The notes under the pieces: model-generated | Told to the model about the DNA's origin: nothing | Databases searched by the model: none | The model's input: the letters and a program-made list of their open reading frames with translations, nothing else | Assembly (NCBI GenBank): GCA_023269455.1 | Contig: JAHFTG010000045.1 | Location: 3,432-11,867 of the forward strand | Source: Opitutaceae bacterium | GTDB lineage: Bacteria; Verrucomicrobiota; Verrucomicrobiia; Opitutales; Opitutaceae | Length of the DNA stretch: 8,436 nucleotides | Reading direction: 5' to 3' | Made by a program: the position numbers and the translations under genes | Part shown: in pieces, positions 1 through 6,537 of the stretch | Layout of the letters: each line of letters opens with the position of its first letter | Position numbering within the stretch: position 1 is the stretch's first letter

Positions 1-111
1 CCACCCAAGCGAGCAGCCCCGCTGAGGCGTGGCCTCCCGCCACCAGACGCTTGCATTCCGTTCATGATTCCCGGCGTTAGCGACATGGTCAGACCCGATC
101 TGCCCACGTCA
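1..111. other. Short flank downstream of ettA, no gene seen
   Basis: This is the sequence after the ettA stop codon up to the window edge. The only structure is a short inverted repeat, GTGGC-CTCCC-GCCAC at 29-43. It has a 5-bp stem and no following T-tract on either strand, so I do not call it a terminator. A plus-strand frame opening at 64 is antisense to ettA and not credible. Where the minus-strand operon ends cannot be seen here. Confidence 0.4.
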
Positions 112-1797
112 CTAACGCATGAGTTTGCGGTATTTCAGGCGGTGAGGCTGGTCGGCATCCTTACCCTTCCGACGGCGGAAATCCTCCAAGTAGGCGGAGT
201 AATTGCCGCTAAACCAGTGGACTTGGCTGTCTCCCTCGAACGCGAGGATGTGCGTCGCCACGCGATCCAGAAACCAGCGGTCGTGCGACACCACCACCGC
301 GCATCCCGCGAACGTCTCCAAGCCTTCCTCCAGCGCGCGAATCGAATTCACGTCGAGGTCATTCGTAGGCTCGTCGAGTAGGATCAGGTTGGCGCCGCTC
401 TTTAACAGACGCGCGAGGTGGACGCGGTTGCGCTCACCGCCGGAGAGCACGCCGACTTTTTTCTGCTGGTCCGCTCCCGTGAAGCCGAACTGCGCACAGT
501 AGGCACGGGCGTTTACCTCGCGGGGGCCGAGCTTGAGGATTTCGTTTCCATCACTGATCGCCTCGTAGATCGTCTGCGCATCGGGCAACGAATCGCGCGA
601 CTGATCGACGTGCGCTATCTGAACCGTCGGGCCGACACGGAGCGAACCGCTCTCGGCCTGCTCCACGCCGGTGATGAGGCGGAAAAGCGTGGTCTTGCCC
701 GCACCGTTTGGTCCGATCACGCCGACGATGCCGCCGGGCGGCAGGGAAAAATTAACATCCTCGAAGAGCAGCTTGTCGCCGTAGCTTTTGGAGAGTTTCT
801 CCGCCTCGACCACGAGTGCGCCGAGGCGTTGGCCGGCGGGAATGATGATCTCAAACTCGCGCTCTTTTTCGGCTACGTTTTGCTTGAGCATGGTCTCGTA
901 GGCGGTGATGCGGGCCTGACCTTTGGCCTGGCGCGCGCGGGCTCCCGAGCGAATCCACTCCAGCTCGCGGGCCATCGCCTTCTGGCGGCGATCTTCGGTG
1001 CGGTGTTCGACGGTGGCGCGGGCGTGTTTCTGCTCCAGCCACTCGGAATAGTTGCCCTTCCACGGGATGCCGTGGCCGTGGTCGAGTTCGAGAATCCATT
1101 TGGCAACATTGTCCAAGAAGTAGCGGTCATGCGTCACCGCGATGATGGTGCCTTCATAACGCGAGAGGTGCTGCTCCAGCCAGTGAACGCTCTCGGCGTC
1201 GAGATGGTTGGTCGGCTCGTCGAGGAGCAGGATGTCGGGTTTCTGGAGGAGCAGGCGGGCGAGTGCGATGCGGCGGCGCTCGCCACCGGAGAGGTGATCG
1301 ACGATCTGGTCGCCGGGCGGACAACGCAGCGCGTCCATCGCCATCTCGACTTGCGGGCCGACATCCCACGCGCCGAGTGCGTCGATTTTTTCCTGGAGTT
1401 CGCCTTGCTTGGCGGTGATCGCGTCGCGGGCGGCGTCATCGGGCGCGGCATCGATCTCGTCCCAAGTGGCGTCGTAGGCGGCGGTGAGATCGGTGAGGTG
1501 TTTCACGCCTTCGTCCACGCACTCGCGCACGGTTTTCCCGGCGGTGAGCTGCGGCTCCTGTTCGAGCAGGCCGACGGTGTAGCCGGGCTCGAAGTGGACG
1601 TGGCCGTCGAACTCTTTGTCGCGACCGGCGAGGATGCGCATGAGGGAGGATTTGCCGGAGCCGTTGAAGCCGAGGACGCCGATCTTCGCGCCGTAGTAAA
1701 ACGACAGGGAGATGTCGCGGAGGATTTCCTTGCGCTCGATTTTCTTCGAGACGCGCATCATCGAGAAGATGATCTTCAGCTCTTCGGGTTTTGCCAT
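112..1797 (-). CDS. ettA: Energy-dependent translational throttle protein EttA (ABC-F ATPase)
   Basis: EttA is a cytoplasmic ABC-F ATPase without membrane domains. In E. coli it binds the ribosomal E site and gates the first peptide bonds according to the ATP/ADP ratio. The 561-residue product matches the family length (E. coli 555). Seen in order: Walker A GFNGSGKS (43-50), LSGGE signature (169-173), Walker B LLLDEPTNHLD with Glu194, H-loop His223, a basic interdomain linker with WIRSGARARQAKGQARI (281-297), second Walker A GPNGAGKT (362-369), LSGGE (451-455), LILLDEPTNDLD with Glu477, and His505. GIPWKGNYSEWLEQK, SHDRWFLDR and the C-terminal LKYRKLMR resemble E. coli EttA rather than Uup or YheS. 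I chose ATG 1797. A TTG at 1833 in frame would add 12 residues and overlap the upstream gene. The start lies 13 bases after the yeiW-like stop, so this is probably the last visible gene of the operon. No Shine-Dalgarno is evident. Confidence 0.96.
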   Translation of the reverse strand: MAKPEELKIIFSMMRVSKKIERKEILRDISLSFYYGAKIGVLGFNGSGKSSLMRILAGRDKEFDGHVHFEPGYTVGLLEQEPQLTAGKTVRECVDEGVKHLTDLTAAYDATWDEIDAAPDDAARDAITAKQGELQEKIDALGAWDVGPQVEMAMDALRCPPGDQIVDHLSGGERRRIALARLLLQKPDILLLDEPTNHLDAESVHWLEQHLSRYEGTIIAVTHDRYFLDNVAKWILELDHGHGIPWKGNYSEWLEQKHARATVEHRTEDRRQKAMARELEWIRSGARARQAKGQARITAYETMLKQNVAEKEREFEIIIPAGQRLGALVVEAEKLSKSYGDKLLFEDVNFSLPPGGIVGVIGPNGAGKTTLFRLITGVEQAESGSLRVGPTVQIAHVDQSRDSLPDAQTIYEAISDGNEILKLGPREVNARAYCAQFGFTGADQQKKVGVLSGGERNRVHLARLLKSGANLILLDEPTNDLDVNSIRALEEGLETFAGCAVVVSHDRWFLDRVATHILAFEGDSQVHWFSGNYSAYLEDFRRRKGKDADQPHRLKYRKLMR

Positions 1798-1810
1798 GAA
1801 GGCAGAGCGT

Positions 1811-2089
1811 TTAGGGTTTTGTCGCGGTTTCAAGCCGCGTGAGAAAGTTCATCGCTTCTTCCCTCGACGCGCCGCACATCTCCTGGGTGGGGCGCAGGCT
1901 CGCGCAAAACACCGGCCGCTCGGGGCGGCCGAAGATCGCGCAGCGCATGTCGGCGAGCAGTTGCACGCACCGTTCACCGGCGCGTTTGCCGTGCGGCATG
2001 CCGGGGATGGGCGAGGTGATCGACGGGGCGATGCAACACGCCCCGCAACCGTCGCGGCAGGAAAACGCTACGACGGCGGCAGGAGACAT
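1811..2089 (-). CDS. YeiW/YkgJ-family cysteine-cluster protein (UPF0153)
   Basis: This small 92-residue protein has eight cysteines: C11, C15, C18, C19, C41, C50, C62 and C72. The blocks CRDGCGACC, APSITSPIPGMPHGK, RCAIF, RPxxCASL and EMCG follow E. coli YeiW (about 84 residues) closely, including the SPIPGMP segment. The family (YkgJ, CxxCxxCC type) is presumed to bind zinc or an iron-sulfur cluster, but its biochemical role is not established, so I give no function beyond probable metal binding. The cell location is presumably cytoplasmic, as no signal peptide is seen. ATG 2089 starts 3 bases after the DUF748 stop, which suggests translational coupling. A weak GAAG about eight bases upstream is the best ribosome-binding candidate. 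The stop lies 13 bases before ettA. Family identity is strong; function is unknown. Confidence 0.92.
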   Translation of the reverse strand: MSPAAVVAFSCRDGCGACCIAPSITSPIPGMPHGKRAGERCVQLLADMRCAIFGRPERPVFCASLRPTQEMCGASREEAMNFLTRLETATKP

Positions 2090-2092
2090 GGT

Positions 2093-5000
2093 TTACTTCA
2101 ACTGGAGCAGCACGCGCGCGCCCTTGGGCTGCGCGGGCACGGGCGTGAGGAAGAGGCGCGTCGCCTGAATCTCGCCACCGGCCAGGAGTTCGTCGCGCAC
2201 GTGTTGGGCACGGGCGGTCGCCAGTTGGCGCAAGTCGTCGTCGGTCACCGCGATGTCTGCGGCGAGCAGGCGACGCATATCCTCCAAGGTGGGCGCATCG
2301 GAAACCTGCTGCACGCGCATGTCATCGGATAACGACACCATGGAGCCGGCCGGCACTCTAGGCTTCCCAGGGGAAGTCGTCGCATCACGGCGGAGGCTCA
2401 TGCCGCGATAATAGGGGCGTGTTTTCTGCTCTGGAGCCGCGACCGGTTGCGCGGTCGGCACAGGCACGACGGCCCCATCGGCTTTGACCACTGCGCCTGC
2501 GGGAAATTTCGCCAGAAAGAGTTCGCCGATAAGGCGAGGCTCATCCTCGGGGGAGACCGTGATCTTATCAGGCGTCGGCGTGGCCAGATCTTTGGCGCGA
2601 AGTTCTTCCCAGAGTTTCACACGCACTTGCTGATCGAATCGTTGCTGACGGATGGCATCGGCATCGGCGGCCGCATCGTAGGTGCCGGTGATGTCGAGGT
2701 TGAGCGCGGGGCGGCCTTTCAATGCTTTGCGCAGCGTGTCGATTTTTTTGGTCTCGGTGTCGAGCGGGGCAGCCGCACCGGGGGCGAACGCCTGGAAGGC
2801 GAGTTCGTCGCCGCCGCCGCCGAACATCGAGCCGATGAGTGAGAACGGCGAGGTCGCCGCCTTAACGAGCAGGTTCACAATCACGCGGAGGACGACGCGG
2901 CCGATCTTGAAGTTGGGGTCGTCGAGGCTGCCTTTCACGGGAACGTCGATCACGATGTTTCCATCGGTATCCTTCAGCAGCGCGATGCCGAGGCGGACGG
3001 GCAACTTCGTGGCATCGGGGCTGTTGGTCGCCGGGCCAAGGGTAAACTGGTTCAACGTGATGACGTTGGCGCTGTCGATCTTGCGCTGCGCGAGGTGGGT
3101 TTTCACGTCCACGACGAGGCTGCCGCGCGCGAGTTCATAGCCGGCGTAGGTTCCGACGTAGGGAGAAAGCGGAGACAGATCGATGCCCTTGACGTCGATC
3201 GTGAGATCGGTGGCGGCATCGGGCGCGGGCGTGGCGGCGCGGGCGTTGAGTTTGCCCGTGATGGCGACCGAGCCGGCGCCATCCACCTTGCCGTGGAAAT
3301 CGACATCGGCGCGCTGAAGATCGGCAGAGGAAAGTCCAGTGACCGTGCCCGAAAACTCGTCGAGCGCGATTTGCGCGGAGGGCTTCACGGAGCGGTCGGT
3401 AACGGCGAGCTTGGCGTTGGTGAGCGTGAACTTTCCCAGCGACCAGACGGGAGCCGGCGCGCCGGCGGCAGCTCCGGCGGAGGGCGAAGCGGAGAACGAA
3501 ACCGTCACGGGCTTCGGAGCTGGTTTTGCCCCGGCGCCAGAACCCGGCGCGGGCAGGCGGAGCACGTTGGAGAAGTTGGTGGATTTGTCCGTATTGATCG
3601 CGAAACGCGCGACCGGATCGATGAGGTTGATCTCGGCGATCTTCGCGGCGAGCGGCTGGCTGGTCGCGTCGATGCCGAGGATGTTGAAGGAAGAGAACTT
3701 CACAAAATCTTCCGCACGCACGCCGTCCACCGTGGTGAAGCCGGCCACGTTGACGTCGCCTTGGAACGACGCGACCGGGCCGACCAGGCGGGCCTCGCCA
3801 TCCACCGAAACATTGCCACTCGCGATGCGCAGATTGAGAAACGGCTCGACGTAAGGCGTGAAGCCGGCGAGCGGGAGCGTGGCGATTTTGATCGTGAGAT
3901 TAGCGGCCAACGGCTCGCGCACCGCCGTGCCTTCGACGGAGATATCCCCGCCCGGCGGGAGACTGGCGGAAAGTTTTAGCGCGATGGGCGCGGCGGCTTC
4001 GGCGAGCGAGACGTTTTTCACGGAGAGCTCGATCTTCTCGATGGTGTTCTTCGCGGGAGTCGGCGTGGTGAGATCCTCCAGCGCGACCGTGAGTCCGTGG
4101 ATGGCAAACTCGCCGAGCTTGACGTCGGGCAGCGCGGGCGGCGTCGCAGGCGCGGCCGACACCGAGACCGGCGCAGTCGCCGTGGATGCATCGGGGGCCG
4201 GCGTAAGCATGGTGAGGAGGTTGATCGAACCGTCCTTGTCGCGGCGGATGTGCAGGCTGGGCTGGTCGAGCACGATGCTCTTAATAACGGCGGACTTCTT
4301 CAGGGCGTCGGCGGAAAGACCTGCGATCACGAACGAAGGCAACTCGACGACCGGCGTGGTGACGCCGCGCTCGGCGACCTGGAGGCCGGTGAGCTTCACC
4401 GTGGCATTGTCCATGGTCGCGACCTGGGCGCCGTTTCCGAAGTCGATGGAGTAGTGTGCGGTCACGTCGAGCGTGCCGGCCAGCACATCGGCGCGCACGC
4501 GGTCGGCGTAGTAAGGCGCGTATTTTTTAAGCGCGAGGCCGCCGATGCTGAAATCGCCCGCCGAGCGGATAGGATCGATGGAAACGGTGCCGCGCCAGTT
4601 GAAGGTTTCACCCGCTTCGGTGATGGCGGAAAACGCATAGGGCGCCTGCGGATCGCCGGCGGTGCGGAAGTTGTCGAGTGTGAAGCTCACCGGCCCCACG
4701 ACCGTCGCAAACGGAGCGGAGCGCGCATGGTCTCTGAAATCCAGCGACGCCGAGGACACCGCGAGCGTTTTGATGCGGATGGGCCAGCCGGGTTTGGACG
4801 GCGCAGCGGGCGCGGACGCGGGCGGCGGGAGCAGGTCGGAGAAGTTAAACGAGCCGTCCTTGTTGAGCTCGAAGTGACCGGCAAAGCCATCGAGCGCGAT
4901 CTTCTGGAAACGCCACTCGCCCGTGAAAACGGACCAGGAGTCGAAGTTGACGTAGAGCCGCTGCCAGCCGACGAACGGGCTGCCGTCGCGGTCCTTGATG

Positions 5001-5281
5001 GCGAGACCCTCGATGGTCACGGAAAGCACGAGCGGGTTGATGCTCACACTCTCGATGGCGACCTCGCGATGCAGCGTGGCGGAAATCTGTTTGATCGCCT
5101 GAGCCTTGACGATGGGCGGCAGACCAAAAAAACCAAAAAGCACGAGAACCACCACCACGATACCCGCGATGAGCAAACGCCGGCGGTTGCGGCGGCTGGA
5201 TTCCCGCGAGTGCGCCATGTCGGCGCGGATGTCCCGAATGTTGGCTGGATTTTTCACTGGCGGGAAGGATGCATGTCGCAT
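2093..5281 (-). CDS. DUF748 / AsmA-like membrane-anchored envelope protein
   Basis: The product has 1062 residues: a basic N-terminus, one membrane segment (about 36-55, LLIAGIVVVVLVLFGFFGL) and a long beta-rich domain likely in the periplasm. DUF748 hallmarks include SINPLVLSVTIEGLAIKDRD (80-99) and, late in the protein, GSLDDPNFKIGRVVLRV (784-800) with AATSPFSLIGSMFGGG (808-823), LRKALKGRPALNLDITGTYD (850-869) and a closing RLFLTPV. Three modules of about 200-215 residues begin near 127, 334 and 549. Each has a DG/DKS-xxNxxxLL block, a Pro/Ala linker, a beta segment and a PY...G-x-L/V-x-V block. AsmA-superfamily proteins (TamB, YhdP) form grooves that move phospholipids to the outer membrane or support its assembly; a similar role is an inference. 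The start is uncertain: ATG 5281 has no clear ribosome-binding site, and ATG 5218 (residue 22) gives a shorter cytoplasmic tail. The gene follows the peroxiredoxin by 33 bases and sits 3 bases before the yeiW-like gene. Confidence 0.9.
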   Translation of the reverse strand: MRHASFPPVKNPANIRDIRADMAHSRESSRRNRRRLLIAGIVVVVLVLFGFFGLPPIVKAQAIKQISATLHREVAIESVSINPLVLSVTIEGLAIKDRDGSPFVGWQRLYVNFDSWSVFTGEWRFQKIALDGFAGHFELNKDGSFNFSDLLPPPASAPAAPSKPGWPIRIKTLAVSSASLDFRDHARSAPFATVVGPVSFTLDNFRTAGDPQAPYAFSAITEAGETFNWRGTVSIDPIRSAGDFSIGGLALKKYAPYYADRVRADVLAGTLDVTAHYSIDFGNGAQVATMDNATVKLTGLQVAERGVTTPVVELPSFVIAGLSADALKKSAVIKSIVLDQPSLHIRRDKDGSINLLTMLTPAPDASTATAPVSVSAAPATPPALPDVKLGEFAIHGLTVALEDLTTPTPAKNTIEKIELSVKNVSLAEAAAPIALKLSASLPPGGDISVEGTAVREPLAANLTIKIATLPLAGFTPYVEPFLNLRIASGNVSVDGEARLVGPVASFQGDVNVAGFTTVDGVRAEDFVKFSSFNILGIDATSQPLAAKIAEINLIDPVARFAINTDKSTNFSNVLRLPAPGSGAGAKPAPKPVTVSFSASPSAGAAAGAPAPVWSLGKFTLTNAKLAVTDRSVKPSAQIALDEFSGTVTGLSSADLQRADVDFHGKVDGAGSVAITGKLNARAATPAPDAATDLTIDVKGIDLSPLSPYVGTYAGYELARGSLVVDVKTHLAQRKIDSANVITLNQFTLGPATNSPDATKLPVRLGIALLKDTDGNIVIDVPVKGSLDDPNFKIGRVVLRVIVNLLVKAATSPFSLIGSMFGGGGDELAFQAFAPGAAAPLDTETKKIDTLRKALKGRPALNLDITGTYDAAADADAIRQQRFDQQVRVKLWEELRAKDLATPTPDKITVSPEDEPRLIGELFLAKFPAGAVVKADGAVVPVPTAQPVAAPEQKTRPYYRGMSLRRDATTSPGKPRVPAGSMVSLSDDMRVQQVSDAPTLEDMRRLLAADIAVTDDDLRQLATARAQHVRDELLAGGEIQATRLFLTPVPAQPKGARVLLQLK

Positions 5282-5314
5282 TCCAACTCGGCAAGCCGCC
5301 AGCCAACCGGAAAA

Positions 5315-5791
5315 TCAGAAAGTCGCCAGCACGGCCTTGAGCTGGGCCGCATGGTCCTTCGTATCGACTTTTTCGATCACGGCTAGAACGGTGCCATCCG
5401 TGGCGATCACGAAGGCGGCGCGCGCCGGCCCTTCGTAGGTTTTCCCATACATGGATTTCTCCACGATGGAATCCGTCGCCTTTGCAAAATGGTCCCCGGG
5501 GTCGCTCGCCAGCGTGTAGGAGATTTTCTTCTTCGCCGCGTATTTGAGATGCGAACCGCAGGTGTCGCGGCTGAGAGCGACGAGGTTGTAGCCGAGTTTC
5601 GCAAACTCAACGGCGTGGCCGGCGAGCGAGTCGTTCTGTTTGTCGCATGAGCCGGTGTTGTTCTTCATGTAAACCGACACGATGGTCGGCCGCGTCGCGA
5701 GCAGGTCGCGAAACATCACTTCGCGCACCACCCCCGCCTGCACGACTTTTAACGAAAAACCCGTGTCGAACTTTTGCCCGATGGAAATCAC
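5315..5791 (-). CDS. PrxQ/BCP-type peroxiredoxin
   Basis: This is a 158-residue thiol peroxidase of the AhpC/TSA (BCP/PrxQ) type, expected to reduce H2O2 and organic hydroperoxides in the cytoplasm with a thioredoxin-like donor. Seen: GQKFDTGFSL opening strand, IVSVYMKNNTGSC carrying the TxxC active site (T46, peroxidatic C49), LVALSRDTCGSH with a second cysteine (C78), SYTLASDPGDHFAKA, SMYGKTYEGPARAAFVI with the conserved Arg, and DGTVLAVIE. E. coli BCP has GISTDKPEKL and FMGKTYDG at the matching places. The usual resolving Cys five residues after the peroxidatic one is Asp54 here, so C78 could take that role, as more distal cysteines do in some PrxQ proteins. I chose GTG 5791. No in-frame ATG lies nearby; the frame continues upstream to 6082, but that part overlaps the dUTPase gene and does not look like protein. 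The start is 14 bases after the dUTPase stop. Confidence 0.88.
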   Translation of the reverse strand: MISIGQKFDTGFSLKVVQAGVVREVMFRDLLATRPTIVSVYMKNNTGSCDKQNDSLAGHAVEFAKLGYNLVALSRDTCGSHLKYAAKKKISYTLASDPGDHFAKATDSIVEKSMYGKTYEGPARAAFVIATDGTVLAVIEKVDTKDHAAQLKAVLATF

Positions 5792-5805
5792 GCCACCAGT
5801 CGCGA

Positions 5806-6177
5806 TCAGATATGGCGGGAATCGGCTTCGTCTTTTTTGACGTAGCCGGATTCCTGACGCTGGTGGTTGACCGCGTTCTTCTTGAGGTAAGCCTGGTAAA
5901 CGTCGTCGGAACTCATGCCGAGCGTCTGCGCCAGCGAGACGAGAAAGTGAAACAGATCCACGACTTCGACCTTGGCGTTCTGCTCGTCGAATTTCTGGTA
6001 TTTCGCCCACCACTTCCAAGGCACGGAGTCGATCAGCTCGGCGGTCTCCTGCTGCATGGCCCTCGTGTAGTTGAGGATCCACTTCGTCTTCTCTTCCTCG
6101 GAAGCCGGGGGGAGCGTGACGCCGATTCGCGCGTTGAGCGCTTCCTGCATGCGGAAAATTTCTTCGAGCTTGTCCAT
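5806..6177 (-). CDS. Compact all-alpha dUTPase-like NTP pyrophosphatase
   Basis: This 123-residue helical protein resembles the dimeric dUTPase family (dUTPase_2, MazG-like all-alpha NTP pyrophosphatases), which hydrolyse dUTP to dUMP and PPi and so keep uracil out of DNA. The metal-binding motifs are present: ETAEL (E44, E47) and EVVDLFHF (E71, D74). Between them lies DSVPWKWWAK, which corresponds to DSFTWKHWK of Campylobacter jejuni dUTPase. The C-terminal YLKKNAVNHQRQESGY carries the conserved KN-x2-N-x2-RQ-x2-GY pattern. It is shorter than characterised dimeric dUTPases (C. jejuni about 229 residues), so it may be a minimal form or a related dNTP pyrophosphatase; substrate cannot be fixed from sequence. 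I chose ATG 6177 over TTG 6219, because the 14 extra residues are basic and unlike the family. This is the promoter-proximal gene of the minus-strand operon, 14 bases ahead of the peroxiredoxin. Confidence 0.85.
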   Translation of the reverse strand: MDKLEEIFRMQEALNARIGVTLPPASEEEKTKWILNYTRAMQQETAELIDSVPWKWWAKYQKFDEQNAKVEVVDLFHFLVSLAQTLGMSSDDVYQAYLKKNAVNHQRQESGYVKKDEADSRHI

Positions 6178-6537
6178 GTGCGGAGGCTTGGCCGACCGGC
6201 GGCGCGGATCAAGTGGCAAGTGGCCGCACTTTTGCCGCCCCGGCTGGCAATCATAGCGACTGAACGAATAGCGGAACGTCCGCGAGTCATCGTCGCGCAG
6301 TCTTTAAATCACGCGATTAACCTTCCTTCCGCCAAAGACATCCAGCGTTCGTCACCCAATCGCTCCGTTTCACACACGCCGTAAGCCCCCTAAATTAACA
6401 GTTGCTCCGCAGACGCAAAACCGCGACTTTTTGGCCTTGTTGCCCGCGTCGAGCGCATCCGCGTTCCGCAGCCGGCACAACCTCGCAGCTTCCGCCCTAC
6501 GCGGTGAGCGCGATTCAACCCACAGATAAACATAGAC
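6178..6537. other. Divergent intergenic region with both promoters
   Basis: About 360 bases separate the minus-strand operon from the plus-strand RG-rich gene, so promoters for both must lie here. On the plus strand a candidate is described separately at 6369-6396. On the minus strand TATGAT (6255-6250) could be a -10 box, but I find no matching -35. Near the minus-strand start are a tandem AAGTGGC pair (6211-6224) and an imperfect hairpin, GGCAAGTG (6215-6222) with CACTTTTGCC (6227-6236). No credible gene or tRNA is seen in the region. Confidence 0.5.
6369..6396 (+). promoter_or_regulatory. Candidate sigma70-type promoter for the RG-rich gene
   Basis: TTCACA (6369-6374, five of six bases of TTGACA) is followed after 16 bases by TAAATT (6391-6396, four of six of TATAAT). 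This is the most A/T-rich patch of an otherwise GC-rich intergenic region. Transcription would start near 6403, giving a leader of about 135 bases ahead of ATG 6538. Housekeeping sigma consensus is assumed to apply in this organism, and no experimental support is available. Confidence 0.4.

Noticed and set aside
29..43. Inverted repeat as an ettA terminator
   Set aside because: The stem is only 5 bp and no T-tract follows on the minus strand.
1798..1833. TTG start adding 12 residues to EttA
   Set aside because: It would overlap the upstream YeiW-like stop. The ATG at 1797 gives a family-typical N-terminus.
418..1842. 474-codon plus-strand reading frame
   Set aside because: It lies antisense to ettA, whose ATPase motifs are unmistakable. 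The frame arises from G/C-biased codon positions, and its translation shows no recognisable motif.
4097..5386. 429-codon plus-strand frame opposite the DUF748 gene
   Set aside because: It is Arg/Gly/Asp-rich without domain features and covers the clear membrane anchor and DUF748 motifs of the minus-strand gene. Other plus-strand frames between 2447 and 4454 are rejected for the same reason.
5792..6082. N-terminal extension of the peroxiredoxin frame up to 6082
   Set aside because: The extra 97 residues overlap the dUTPase gene in another frame and are Arg-rich without family similarity. The peroxiredoxin fold begins at the GTG at 5791.
6178..6219. TTG start adding 14 residues to the dUTPase-like protein
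   Set aside because: The added residues are basic and proline-rich, unlike the family. ATG 6177 opens directly into the first helix.
6033..6290. 85-codon minus-strand frame across the dUTPase start
   Set aside because: It overlaps the dUTPase gene in another frame, is Arg/Ser-rich and shows no motif.
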